DNA of 64,000 nt, from positions 310,001 to 374,000 of the forward strand of contig JACJYQ010000004.1 of the NCBI GenBank assembly GCA_020636025.1, in the 5' to 3' direction. The position numbers and the translations under genes are program-made. Below the pieces are notes generated by a model. It saw only the letters and a program-made list of their open reading frames with translations, did not search any database and was not told the DNA's origin. This document shows, piece after piece, positions 9,070 through 17,569 of this stretch (positions within the stretch are counted from its first letter, which is position 1; each line of letters opens with the position of its first letter). The DNA is from Lewinellaceae bacterium (GTDB lineage Bacteria > Bacteroidota > Bacteroidia > Chitinophagales > Saprospiraceae).

Positions 9070-11517
9070 TTACATAGGGTCCACATCAATGACAACGATC
9101 AGTTGGGAAAAGCCTGTTTTGCCAATGGCCAGCTCGCTTGTATGTTTAATCAAATTTTTGGCTGCACTGATTACGGATGTTGATTTTTCCAGCTTTACGA
9201 GAATATCCTGTCCAAAATAACTTCGCACCCTGGCGATGTTTGGAATTACTGGCCCGAGTACGCGTTCACCGAGTTTTTCACGGAGGGTCCGGCCAAAAAA
9301 TGCTGCAGCAATTTTCACCTTTTCAGGGTCTTTGTGCCGTATGCTAATTTGTATCAGGCGATAAAAAGGAGGATATTTAAATTCAAAGCGCTCTTTTAGC
9401 TCTCTTTCTGCAAATGCTTTGTAATCCCCTTTCAATACTTCTTTAATAATCGGATGATCAGGGTCAAAGGCCTGAATCTGCACCCTACCCTGCTCGTGCT
9501 TTCGTCCAGCACGTCCGGCCACTTGAGTAAGCAACTGAAATGTGCGCTCTCCTGATCTGAAATCCGGAAACTTGATCAGTCCATCAGCACCAAGTACTCC
9601 TACATAAGCAACATTTTCAAAGTCAAGGCCTTTTGTGACCATCTGCGTACCAACCAATACATCTACTCTACATTCTTCGAAGTCATTTAATATGGCCGAC
9701 AATCCACTCTTGGAACCTGCTGTATCCAAATCCATGCGACCAATGCGGGCATTCGGCAGAAACAGCTTCAGTTCATCCTCAATTTTTTCTGTTCCGAAAC
9801 CTTTTAACACGATCTTTCCTGAACCGCAAGCCGGGCATGTACTGGCAGGAGACTCTGTGTACCCACAATAGTGGCAGCGTAAGCGATTTGTTTGTTTATG
9901 GTAAGTGAGGCTGACATCACAATTTTTGCACTCTGCATTCCAACCGCATACCTGGCATTCCAGCATGGGCGCATATCCACGTCTGTTTTGAAAAAGGATT
10001 ACCTGTTTTTTATCAGCAATCGCGCCCTCGATATTTTCCAATAAAGGCGTGGAAAACACGCTTTTCATCAGACCACTTTTTAATTGCTGCCTTAAATCAA
10101 CTGTGCTGATTTCTGGTAAATTCAATCCACCAAAACGCTCCGGCATGTCTACCAGACCGTACTTTCCTGTTTGGGCGTTTTGCCATGTCTCCAATGAAGG
10201 CGTCGCCGTTCCAAGCACCACCTTTGCGCCGTATAAATTTGCCAGATATATTGCTGTATCACGTGCATGATACCGGGGAGCCGGGTCAAATTGTTTAAAA
10301 GAAGGATCGTGTTCTTCGTCTACAATCACCAATTTAAGTTTGGTAAATGGCAGAAAAAGTCCGCTTCTGGCTGCCAGCATAACAGGTTTTCCCGAGAAGG
10401 CAGCCTTCCAGACTTCAACACGCTCATTGGTATTGATCTTCGAATGATAAACGGCAATTTCATTGCCCAGGGTTTTCTGCAAGCGACTGATCATTTGCGA
10501 TGTGAGGGCAATTTCCGGAAGCAAATACAACACTTGCCCACCCTCTTCCATGACCTTTTTGATCAATTCCAGATAAACCCTGGTTTTACCACTTCCGGTA
10601 ACACCATGTAACAACACGACATCCTTTTCATGTAACTGTTTCTCAATTTCCACCAATGCAACAGATTGCTGGGTACTTAAAACATCTGCCTCTGCCAGCT
10701 CATCTTCATACCCGCCTAATCGACTCACATCCTGATCGTATTGTTCGAAAATACCCTTTTTTATCATCGTACGAAGCGAAGAATCGGACACATCTGCTTT
10801 TTGAAGCAGAGCAAATTTTCGCACGAATGGTTCTTCTTTTTCAAGGACTAGGAAGGACATTAATATTTCCAATTGCCGCTCCTTTTTTTGCAGCTCTGCA
10901 AAAACCTCCTTCAGTAATTCACGCTTTGAAGCAAAAGGTTCACCCAGGCGAATAGCTGATATTTTCTTAGCCTTGAATTTTTCCTGCAGGTCTTCTCTTA
11001 GAAACAGTACTCCATAATTAATTAAGGATTGAATAACAGGAAACACCGTTTTCTTATTCAGAATCTTGCGGGCGTCATCAACAGAAATCTCCTCCTGAAT
11101 ATGGAGGGCTTCTGCAATCAGGTATTCATCGGGATTCAAACTTGAAAAGTCATCACCATAAGCTTCGTTTCTGACTATTCGTGTTTCGCTGCTAAGTTTC
11201 ATGTGGCCCGGTAAGGCCGCGGCCATGACTTCACCCAGGCTGCAACAATAATATTCCGCAAGCCAATTCCAAAGTTTGAACTGTTCGGGGCTAACAACTG
11301 TTACTTGATCCAGAACCGAGACAATGGGTTTTACCTTGTAATCAGGAGCAGTATTGTGGACTTTTTCAACCAGACCGCTGTAGACTTTGGTCCTCCCAAA
11401 TTGTATTTCAACTCTGACACCTGGTTTAACGATGTCTAGTATCGACTCAGGAATCGAATAGGTATAGGTCCTTTTGGGCAAGGCAAGCGGCAATATGATA
11501 TCTGCGTATGAAGACAC
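9070..11517 (-). CDS. priA: Primosomal replication restart helicase PriA
   Basis: 815 residues, cytoplasmic. It has an N-terminal 3'-end-binding domain (about 1-105) and a superfamily 2 helicase core with Walker A GVTGSGKT near residue 305 and a DEEH box (IVDEEHDPSFKQ) near 398. A zinc module of paired cysteines follows (CQVCGW, CKNCDV, CHYCGY, CPACGS; about 515-565), then motif VI-like QVAGRAGR. PriA reloads the replisome at stalled or repaired forks. The start is a GTG at 11517 (VSSYADIILPLALP), the usual opening for Bacteroidota PriA. A TATCTTTG -7 box lies only 9 bases upstream, so the mRNA may be nearly leaderless. Divergent from infC. Confidence 0.95.
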   Translation of the reverse strand: MSSYADIILPLALPKRTYTYSIPESILDIVKPGVRVEIQFGRTKVYSGLVEKVHNTAPDYKVKPIVSVLDQVTVVSPEQFKLWNWLAEYYCCSLGEVMAAALPGHMKLSSETRIVRNEAYGDDFSSLNPDEYLIAEALHIQEEISVDDARKILNKKTVFPVIQSLINYGVLFLREDLQEKFKAKKISAIRLGEPFASKRELLKEVFAELQKKERQLEILMSFLVLEKEEPFVRKFALLQKADVSDSSLRTMIKKGIFEQYDQDVSRLGGYEDELAEADVLSTQQSVALVEIEKQLHEKDVVLLHGVTGSGKTRVYLELIKKVMEEGGQVLYLLPEIALTSQMISRLQKTLGNEIAVYHSKINTNERVEVWKAAFSGKPVMLAARSGLFLPFTKLKLVIVDEEHDPSFKQFDPAPRYHARDTAIYLANLYGAKVVLGTATPSLETWQNAQTGKYGLVDMPERFGGLNLPEISTVDLRQQLKSGLMKSVFSTPLLENIEGAIADKKQVILFQNRRGYAPMLECQVCGWNAECKNCDVSLTYHKQTNRLRCHYCGYTESPASTCPACGSGKIVLKGFGTEKIEDELKLFLPNARIGRMDLDTAGSKSGLSAILNDFEECRVDVLVGTQMVTKGLDFENVAYVGVLGADGLIKFPDFRSGERTFQLLTQVAGRAGRKHEQGRVQIQAFDPDHPIIKEVLKGDYKAFAERELKERFEFKYPPFYRLIQISIRHKDPEKVKIAAAFFGRTLREKLGERVLGPVIPNIARVRSYFGQDILVKLEKSTSVISAAKNLIKHTSELAIGKTGFSQLIVVIDVDPM

Positions 11518-11525
11518 TTTGGCAA

Positions 11526-11533
11526 CAAAGATA
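11526..11533 (-). promoter_or_regulatory. -7 box for priA
   Basis: Minus-strand TATCTTTG fits TAnnTTTG and ends 9 bases before the priA GTG. No clear -33 TTTG lies 19-21 bases upstream. If used, transcription would begin within a few bases of the start codon. Confidence 0.4.
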
Positions 11534-11573
11534 AGTCCGCATCATAGCATGTCATTAAAAAAAATTAAGCTGC

Positions 11574-11607
11574 ATTGCAGCCAATCGCCGTGAACGAAGT
11601 ACTTTTG
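11574..11607 (+). promoter_or_regulatory. infC promoter
   Basis: ATTG at 11574-11577 and TACTTTTG at 11600-11607 (perfect TAnnTTTG) are 22 bases apart, close to the Bacteroidota -33/-7 layout. Transcription should start near 11614, leaving a leader of about 65 bases that contains an inverted repeat. Confidence 0.6.
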
Positions 11608-11626
11608 TAGTTCTAATAACGATCTC

Positions 11627-11654
11627 AGGTATGTTTGCCAAACATTGCATACCT
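11627..11654 (+). promoter_or_regulatory. Nested inverted repeat in the infC leader
   Basis: An inner perfect repeat, ATGTTTG (11631-11637) and CAAACAT (11639-11645), is enclosed by AGGTAT (11627-11632) and ATACCT (11649-11654). The two pairings overlap and could be alternatives. It lies between the predicted transcription start and the infC start codon, where it could be an operator or an RNA hairpin controlling IF-3 synthesis. No known leader family is recognised. Confidence 0.4.
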
Positions 11655-11680
11655 ATTCTTCAATAAAACAAAATTTATAC

Positions 11681-12421
11681 TTGGCATTTAAACCATTTCG
11701 ACCCAAACCCCAGGGCAACAGACCACCCTCTTCCCGTCCAATGGGCGGACGTTTTGGCCGAGGCCCCAGAGGCCCGGAACACAATATCAACAGTTATATC
11801 CGTGCAAATGAAGTACGCCTGGTTGGCGACAACCTGGCCGAAATAAGTGAAGCCATCGGCGAAAAGATCGAAAGCGGTGTGTACCCGACATCGCGTCTAC
11901 AAAAATGGGCTGAAGAAGTTGGCCTTGACCTGGTAGAGATCACGCCCAATGCTGAACCACCAGTTGTTCGAATCATCGATTATAACAAGTTCCTTTACCA
12001 GAAAAAGAAGCGCGAAAAAGAATTAAAGGCCAGTACCGCAAAGGTTGATCTTAAGGAAATACGGTTCGGACCTGAAACAGGTGAGCACGACTTTGAGTTC
12101 AAATTGCGACACGCCAAGAATTTCCTTTCTGAAGGAAACAAGGTGAAGGCATACGTACAGTTTCGTGGCCGTGCCATTGTTTTTAAAGAAAGAGGAGAGT
12201 TACTGCTTCTCAGATTTATGAAAGAACTGGAAGATTTTGGTGCAGCCGAGCAATTGCCAAAACTGGAAGGAAAAAGAATGATGGTGATCATGTCACCTAA
12301 AAAAACGGGTGGGGCCAAAAAAGGAGGCGGAAACAACCAGCCAAAAAAGGCCGCTCCGCCTAAAGACAAAAAATCTGACAAAGCACCTGAGGCAGAAAAT
12401 CCGGATAAAGAAAATTCGTAA
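11681..12421 (+). CDS. infC: Translation initiation factor IF-3
   Basis: 246 residues from the TTG at 11681. The N-domain has INSYIRANEVRLVGDN and the middle DLVEITPNAEPPVVRIIDYNKFLYQ. The C-domain has KEIRFGPETGEHDFEFKLRHA and GRAIVFKERG, all diagnostic of IF-3. The factor binds the 30S subunit, blocks premature 50S joining and checks the start codon. There is no ATG in the expected place. Candidates are TTG 11645, TTG 11681 (giving AFKPFRPKPQ) and ATG 11741; I prefer 11681, but 11741 is possible. Rare starts are a known feature of infC in other bacteria, where IF-3 regulates itself. The Lys/Pro-rich tail after residue 205 is also seen in other Bacteroidota IF-3 proteins. A terminator follows, separating it from rpmI-rplT. 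Confidence 0.93.
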   Translation: MAFKPFRPKPQGNRPPSSRPMGGRFGRGPRGPEHNINSYIRANEVRLVGDNLAEISEAIGEKIESGVYPTSRLQKWAEEVGLDLVEITPNAEPPVVRIIDYNKFLYQKKKREKELKASTAKVDLKEIRFGPETGEHDFEFKLRHAKNFLSEGNKVKAYVQFRGRAIVFKERGELLLLRFMKELEDFGAAEQLPKLEGKRMMVIMSPKKTGGAKKGGGNNQPKKAAPPKDKKSDKAPEAENPDKENS

Positions 12422-12480
12422 TCAGGATATTCTGATTAGATCTGTCAGAAATAAAGAATACAAACCAAATCAAATTTGTC

Positions 12481-12513
12481 AAGCCCGTTTGCCATTTGCA
12501 GACGGGCTTTTTA
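12481..12513 (+). terminator. Intrinsic terminator after infC
   Basis: AAGCCCGT (12481-12488) pairs with ACGGGCTT (12502-12509), with a further TGC/GCA pair inside, followed by a T run. It lies 59 bases after the infC stop and before rpmI. Confidence 0.8.
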
Positions 12514-12607
12514 GTGCCATTTGTCCTAACATTTTTCCTGGCTTTCAATATTCAAGCTTTTTTAAGAAGATTTTTTAAAATTTCTTTTCTGACTCGGCCA
12601 GTAGTAC

Positions 12608-12615
12608 TACCTTTG
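12608..12615 (+). promoter_or_regulatory. -7 box for rpmI-rplT
   Basis: TACCTTTG matches TAnnTTTG, 29 bases before the rpmI ATG and after the infC terminator. It supports independent transcription of the two ribosomal protein genes. The -33 element is not clear (T-rich stretch near 12580). Confidence 0.55.
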
Positions 12616-12643
12616 CGCTCCGTTTTTAAAAACAAATTTTGTT

Positions 12644-12838
12644 ATGCCGAAGATGAAAACCCATTCCAGTGCCAAAAAGCGTTTTAAGGTAACTGGGTCA
12701 GGGAAAATTAAGCGCAATCACGCGAAGCTTCGCCACATTGCATCAACCAAAACTAAGAAGCAAAAACGCGGTCTTGGTCATGCTGTAATTGTGGACAAAG
12801 CAGAACACGCTCGTATCGAGCGTTTGCTGGTTATCTGA
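12644..12838 (+). CDS. rpmI: 50S ribosomal protein L35
   Basis: 64 residues, the normal length for bL35. It starts MPKMKTHSSAKKRFKVTGSGK and is strongly basic (RNHAKLRHI, TKTKKQKRGL), with a C-terminal amphipathic helix. It is part of the large ribosomal subunit. It is followed by rplT after a 106-base gap, the standard pairing. In many bacteria infC, rpmI and rplT form one operon controlled by L20; here a hairpin terminator and a new -7 box separate infC from the pair. Confidence 0.97.
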   Translation: MPKMKTHSSAKKRFKVTGSGKIKRNHAKLRHIASTKTKKQKRGLGHAVIVDKAEHARIERLLVI

Positions 12839-12944
12839 TAATCAGCTCACATTATCCTGTAAAGACAGGAAATTATTTTTTAACGAGAACATTGGATGAA
12901 GAGCAGCAAATCGCCGCCTCAATGTTGTACTAAAAATCACTACA

Positions 12945-13295
12945 ATGCCTAGAGCAACAAACAACCCGGCCAGTCGCGCCCGTCGGAAAAAAATTATGTT
13001 AGCCGCCCGCGGCTATTTTGGTGCCCGTTCCAAAGTTTATACTGTAGCTAAAAACGCCCTGGAAAAAGGATGGCAATATGCTTTCCGCGACAGGAAATTT
13101 AAAAAGCGTGTTTTTCGCCGTCTTTGGATTGCTCGTATCAACGCGGCTACCCGCGCTCACGGAATGAACTACAGCACTTTCATCCATGCCTTGGGTAAAA
13201 AAGGAGTTGGTTTGAACCGCAAAGCTTTAGCTGACCTGGCTCTTAACCATCCTGAAACATTCAAAGCTGTTTTGGATAGTGTAAAAAAAGGGTAA
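12945..13295 (+). CDS. rplT: 50S ribosomal protein L20
   Basis: 116 residues, normal for bL20. Conserved features are MPRATNNPASRARRKKIM, AARGYFGARSKVYTVAKNA, and the C-terminal RLWIARINAATRAHGMNYS...HALGKKGVGLNRKALADLA. L20 is an early assembly protein of the 50S subunit and, in other bacteria, represses its own operon by binding mRNA. It is the last gene of the rpmI-rplT unit, followed at once by a strong bidirectional terminator. Confidence 0.97.
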   Translation: MPRATNNPASRARRKKIMLAARGYFGARSKVYTVAKNALEKGWQYAFRDRKFKKRVFRRLWIARINAATRAHGMNYSTFIHALGKKGVGLNRKALADLALNHPETFKAVLDSVKKG

Positions 13296-13317
13296 TATAA
13301 CACCCTTATACTTGCTA

Positions 13318-13358
13318 AAAGCCGCTGAGCAGTCATCTGTTCAGCGGCTTTTTTTTTG
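13318..13358. terminator. Bidirectional terminator after rplT
   Basis: AAAGCCGCTGA (13318-13328) pairs with TCAGCGGCTTT (13341-13351) and runs into a long T tract on the plus strand; on the minus strand the same stem is followed by TTTTAG. The stop codon of the convergent gene (13333-13335) lies in the loop. Confidence 0.85.
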
Positions 13359-14133
13359 GATTAAGTTTCTCTAGAACACCCAGTCCGAACAAGGCATAAT
13401 CGTATTTCACAGGATCATTTGGATCGTATTCCCTCAGTCTCTCACTGAGCTCCAATACTGCCTGCCAATCTGTTTGTTTTCGCTGCAGCAAGCCCAATTG
13501 TCTGGCCACCCGGTCTACGTGTACATCCAGGGGTATAAGCAATTGAGCAGGCGTTATTTTTGACCAAATCCCAAAATCCACACCCTTATCATCCTTTCTT
13601 ACCATCCAGCGAAGAAACATATTCAAACGCTTGCAGGTAGAGCCTCTTTCCGGCGTGGGAATATGCTTCTTTGTGCGCAAAGGCGCATCCTGATGATTAA
13701 AAAAGTCATGATGAAATCCTCTTAGCGCATTCTCAATATGGGCATCTTGTGGTGTAATATGGCGGGCAAATGCATCTTCCAGCGACTCATGTATTTTGAA
13801 ATACTCCTGAAAGTAGGCCAAAAACCAAAGGGTATCCAAGGACTGAAAGGTCCGGTGTTTAAAATCCAAAAATCGGGCTCTATCCTGTTCTTCATGATTC
13901 AGGATGAAGTCATAAGGAGCCATATCCATCAATTCAGCAAGTCGGTTTCCGCTTTGAATAATCGTTTTGCGTTGCCCCCATGCCAGCATGGCTGTCCAGA
14001 ACCCAATGATTTCCCGATCCTGCAATCGGGTGAATTTATGTGGCACCAAAATTGGATCATCATCTATAAATGATCGAGTATTGAACCGTTCGGCAGTCTC
14101 GTCCAGAAATGGCTTTAGGTTTGAATGTTGCAT
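13333..14133 (-). CDS. TIGR02757 / DUF2400 family protein
   Basis: 266 residues from the ATG at 14133; an upstream in-frame TTG at 14139 is less likely. Recognised by the conserved blocks DDDPILVPHKFTRLQDREIIGFWTA, LAWGQRKTIIQSGN, and the C-terminal RLNMFLRWMVRKDDKGVDFGIW...LLIPLDVHVDRVARQLGL and YDYALFGLG. It is a soluble protein of unknown function, widespread in Bacteroidota; the all-helical pattern recalls HhH-GPD-like DNA repair folds, but catalytic residues are not established. Its last codons (KKKPLNR, stop) form one arm and the loop of the rplT terminator. It lies 27 bases downstream of the HTH gene, so probably in the same operon. Confidence 0.85.
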   Translation of the reverse strand: MQHSNLKPFLDETAERFNTRSFIDDDPILVPHKFTRLQDREIIGFWTAMLAWGQRKTIIQSGNRLAELMDMAPYDFILNHEEQDRARFLDFKHRTFQSLDTLWFLAYFQEYFKIHESLEDAFARHITPQDAHIENALRGFHHDFFNHQDAPLRTKKHIPTPERGSTCKRLNMFLRWMVRKDDKGVDFGIWSKITPAQLLIPLDVHVDRVARQLGLLQRKQTDWQAVLELSERLREYDPNDPVKYDYALFGLGVLEKLNPKKKPLNR

Positions 14134-14160
14134 TTTCAAGGCATTGAATATTCAGCCACT

Positions 14161-15192
14161 TCAGGGTAATTCACTGTAGTTTTCTTCGATATATCGCTCA
14201 ATTCGTTGTCTTTGTCGGGCGATTTTCATATCCATCTCCCTGAAATACCAATCGCGTAATTTTTCAGCTTCCCCACTGAATCTGGAAGATTTGGAAAAAA
14301 TACCGTTGAACCAGTCATTCGTATATCCACATAATCGCTTATCGGTACTTCTCAAAAAGTTTGGTGTACAGAAAGCAGAATACACCATCTGCTGTTCTTC
14401 AGCGGAAATCAATGCCGTGATATTCGTGTACACCATTTCATTGTAAAACAGGTTAAAGTCACCCCTTCCAAGCTCCGCTTTTTCTCCAATGTTAAATTTT
14501 TTACCAGCGGCGGCCATTAACTTCATGTGCTTAGACCATTCTGATAGCTTATCCACCAGTATAAGCGCCTCTTTTGGATCTCTGAAACCACCAGAATACA
14601 CGTGATATTCTATTTGAGCCAGGGTATTGTCCATAATTTGGGCGGTCCACAACTCTGTGCTGTTTATCCTGATGTACTGATTGAGTACTTCCTGACTTAG
14701 GCGAATTATGGGAGGAGTAACCAGGTCCAGCGAAAATTGCCGATCACGCACCGAGACCAGGTTCCAGGTTGTTCTACCCCAGATATACAGTTTAAAGGAG
14801 ATAATCTCCGGAAAGAAATTATAGGTAAACACCGATAACTCGGCCGAGGCATAATGCAAATGCGGATCCTTTAGATTATGTATCTGCTCAAACTCTTCAA
14901 CAAATCCATTTAAATATTCGGAAAAGTCATTGATCCTCCTGGTGAATGCATTGAAGCTGCAAATGACATTATTACTTTCATGGTGAATGATGGCATCCAG
15001 AGAAATACCATAATGCCTGCAAAGCAGGCTCAATTCAGATGGAGGCAAATAGGTTTCACCTCGCAAACGACGATAAACCGGGTCTTTGGCCAGATTCAAC
15101 AGTTGACAAATATCTTCTACTGCATCAGCTCTTCTTGGGTAATTGTTCAAAATCAATTCAAAAACCTGGTCTTGCAAAGTTGGATTCAGCAT
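14161..15192 (-). CDS. HTH-domain protein, putative regulator of unknown function
   Basis: 343 residues, no signal peptide or membrane segment. The N-terminus (about 20-70) looks like a Cro/BetR-type helix-turn-helix: DICQLLNLAKDPVYRRLRGETYLPPSELSLLCRHYGISLDAII (seen as two helices around VYRRLRGE and LSLLCRHYG). The remainder (about 85-343) is mainly helical with aromatic-rich stretches such as TYNFFPEIISFKLYIWG and ends in a basic helix, MKIARQRQRIERYIEENY. Similar HTH proteins with a long unknown domain are common in Saprospirales and relatives. It lies upstream of the TIGR02757 gene in the same direction. I do not know the target or ligand. Confidence 0.65.
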   Translation of the reverse strand: MLNPTLQDQVFELILNNYPRRADAVEDICQLLNLAKDPVYRRLRGETYLPPSELSLLCRHYGISLDAIIHHESNNVICSFNAFTRRINDFSEYLNGFVEEFEQIHNLKDPHLHYASAELSVFTYNFFPEIISFKLYIWGRTTWNLVSVRDRQFSLDLVTPPIIRLSQEVLNQYIRINSTELWTAQIMDNTLAQIEYHVYSGGFRDPKEALILVDKLSEWSKHMKLMAAAGKKFNIGEKAELGRGDFNLFYNEMVYTNITALISAEEQQMVYSAFCTPNFLRSTDKRLCGYTNDWFNGIFSKSSRFSGEAEKLRDWYFREMDMKIARQRQRIERYIEENYSELP

Positions 15193-15253
15193 GGATAGGG
15201 TTTTTACAACTGCAAGATGAGTTTTTTTCCCGATTTAGAAAAAAGCTGAATCA

Positions 15254-15291
15254 AATTAAACAGGGGCGCCAGTAAATAACTGACGCCCCTG
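15254..15291 (-). terminator. Terminator of the PadR-PspC unit
   Basis: CAGGGGCG (15261-15268) and CGCCCCTG (15284-15291) with an inner CAGT/ACTG pair form a strong stem; on the minus strand a TTTAATTT tract follows. It lies 36 bases after the PspC gene stop. Confidence 0.75.
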
Positions 15292-15326
15292 GAGCATTAT
15301 GGTACATTCAATTGTTTGCCATTATT

Positions 15327-17522
15327 TTATTGCTCACGACTGGTTTTCACCTCTGCTCCTCCATCAACCTTTACACTTCCAGGCGTATCACTCAGTACCA
15401 GCGCATGTTCTTTTGCATAAACTCTTGCTGTAGAACCATCCGACGAAGAAATTTCAGCCTTGTCAACTGGATAATTGCTGGCCTCCAGACTGGCTCCTTC
15501 CGTAAGATTGGCATAAAGGTTTCTTCCCTCACCATTTACTTCAAGCTTACATGCCCCGGAAAGCGTGACATCAAGTTGATCCAAAATGTCAACATAAGCC
15601 TTTATTCTGGTAGCACCTCTTGCACTGATCAAAGCACCATCTTCTACAAAGCCTCTAATTGTAAGCGAACCATTTCCTTCACAATGAACGGAATTAAAAG
15701 ATGGGGATTCAATAATCAATCGCAAGTTCCCATCTGCAGATTTTCCATTGGTCGTAAATGTGATTTTGTCCCCTGTTTTAATGGTCTCCAACTTCTTTTT
15801 ATCTGAAGGCGTTCCGATAATCCTAACCTTAAAATCATCTCCTTTCTGAATTTCAGTTTCAAAATCGCCCTCGAGGATAAAGTTCTGAAATGATTGATGC
15901 ATATAACTGTAGTCCTTGTCTCCGATTTTTGGACAATCGGCGCACAAAAATCCATCACGTGTCATTTGGAAAACCTTATTAGGGCTGCGAGAAATGTAAT
16001 TTCTATCGTTATCATCAGAATAGTCATCCCGGTCTGCTCCAGCCCTTCGATATATGCTTTCATCAAATTTGATGAACTTGCCTTGCGGAACGCTTATGAT
16101 GACTTTCACAGTTTGGGCTTTCCATTTTTTACCTTTTTCAATGGTAAAAGCAGTAGGCACGAGCAATTTATTACCAGTTGCGGTAACAGAATAAATGGTC
16201 TGATCTGCATTTTCCATGGCTTCCTCGCGCGAACCTCCTCTGGCCTTTACAACCTGTACTACCTCAAACTGATCTGTATCTCCACGGCGCACGTCAATAT
16301 CCACCAGTCCTTCCATTTCAAGATTCATGTTGTTGATGCGGAATACATCATCTTCAAACTCCCAGTAATACGAGGTGTTACCACTTACTTTTGAACCTTC
16401 TACAAACAGCGTGTCAGAGTTTATTGAGGACAAATCAATTGTTTTGGTCACAATGCTTCCCTGGCGATATTCTCTTGCGGCAAAACTTGTTAACACAATG
16501 GCTGAAATAAAATTCAGCGTCCAGAAAAACCACATCATGCCATGAACCCAACCTGGCACCCTGGTTTTAAACAGAATTCTGGCAAAAAACAATACCAATG
16601 CTATGGCTGGAATGGCCAGCAAGAAAAATACGTTTCCAAATCCCAGCCAGGTTGTTCCGCTGGAAAACGGACTAAAAAAAGCAACAAATGGAGCTGCCGT
16701 GATCAGAGCCCAAATACTGGCTATCCAGGCTCCACCAAAACCCAGGAACAAGGCAATCGCTATCAAAAGAGCAATCAGCATGGCAAATTTGGCGATAAAT
16801 CGGATCACAAATCCAAACATCTGACCAATGGCTGTCACTCCTGTTTTTACGGCATTCTGGGCATTTGCAGAGGTTTTAGCCCCTGACTTTGAACTAAATT
16901 CATTCACTTTGTTTCCCAGCCTTTCAAACCCCTCCTCTATTTCGCGGGCAATATTGTCTACGTTAACCGGCTCTCCGCGCATGGCAAGGCGGTCAGCAGC
17001 ACTTTTAGCAGGTCTCATCAGGATCCACATCAGCAAGTATGCCGGAACCCAAAATCCGAATGAGATGAAGACCAGTAATACAAAGGAGAGGCGCATCCAA
17101 ACCGGGTCTTGTATACCAAAGTAGGCAGAAAGTCCGGAACAAACACCACCAACCACAGCATCTTCTTCGTCGCGGAACAGGCGCTTTCCGGTGCGTACCG
17201 GTGGCACTTTTTTACCGCCAGACTTCGATTGATTGGTTTGGCTGGATTCAGCTGCAGGTTCTTCACTGCCAAATTCCTCCGGCTTACCCATAATATTGGT
17301 GGCTTCTTCTACATCTGGCAACATCACAATGCTGCGGTTGCCCAATGCCTCGGTGATAAGTTCACCAAGACGGGTTTCAATGTCAGAAACAATTTCATCC
17401 CGTCCTTCACTTTCACTGAAGCGTTGGCGAATACTTTCAAGATATGCCTGCAAGTAAACATAGGCATCATCATCAATGGTGAGTGCGTATCCGCCCAGAT
17501 TTATATTGAGAATCTTATTCAT
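15327..17522 (-). CDS. PspC-domain membrane protein with DUF2807-like C-terminal domain
   Basis: 731 residues. The N-terminal 90 residues form a small domain typical of these proteins (INLGGYALTIDDDAYVYLQAYLESI...ETRLGELI). The PspC domain follows (about 110-170: KRLFRDEEDAVVGGVCSGLSAYFGI...WILMRP), then four or so TM segments (about 235-350). The C-terminal periplasmic half ends in a beta-helix-like DUF2807 (adhesin/GIN) region (about 560-731), with repeated short strands such as GNGSLTIRGFVEDGAL and EGASLEASNYPVDKAEI. PspC proteins take part in envelope stress responses. The gene follows a PadR regulator 47 bases upstream, a recurrent Bacteroidota pair, and probably depends on it. Confidence 0.85.
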   Translation of the reverse strand: MNKILNINLGGYALTIDDDAYVYLQAYLESIRQRFSESEGRDEIVSDIETRLGELITEALGNRSIVMLPDVEEATNIMGKPEEFGSEEPAAESSQTNQSKSGGKKVPPVRTGKRLFRDEEDAVVGGVCSGLSAYFGIQDPVWMRLSFVLLVFISFGFWVPAYLLMWILMRPAKSAADRLAMRGEPVNVDNIAREIEEGFERLGNKVNEFSSKSGAKTSANAQNAVKTGVTAIGQMFGFVIRFIAKFAMLIALLIAIALFLGFGGAWIASIWALITAAPFVAFFSPFSSGTTWLGFGNVFFLLAIPAIALVLFFARILFKTRVPGWVHGMMWFFWTLNFISAIVLTSFAAREYRQGSIVTKTIDLSSINSDTLFVEGSKVSGNTSYYWEFEDDVFRINNMNLEMEGLVDIDVRRGDTDQFEVVQVVKARGGSREEAMENADQTIYSVTATGNKLLVPTAFTIEKGKKWKAQTVKVIISVPQGKFIKFDESIYRRAGADRDDYSDDNDRNYISRSPNKVFQMTRDGFLCADCPKIGDKDYSYMHQSFQNFILEGDFETEIQKGDDFKVRIIGTPSDKKKLETIKTGDKITFTTNGKSADGNLRLIIESPSFNSVHCEGNGSLTIRGFVEDGALISARGATRIKAYVDILDQLDVTLSGACKLEVNGEGRNLYANLTEGASLEASNYPVDKAEISSSDGSTARVYAKEHALVLSDTPGSVKVDGGAEVKTSREQ

Positions 17523-17569
17523 TTTTCTGTTGATCGTTTTTGTTGATCGATGGTTGTTAACATGGTAAT

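Noticed and set aside
13333..14133. DNA glycosylase assignment for the TIGR02757 protein
   Set aside because: The helical pattern is suggestive only; the HhH motif and catalytic Lys/Asp could not be identified.
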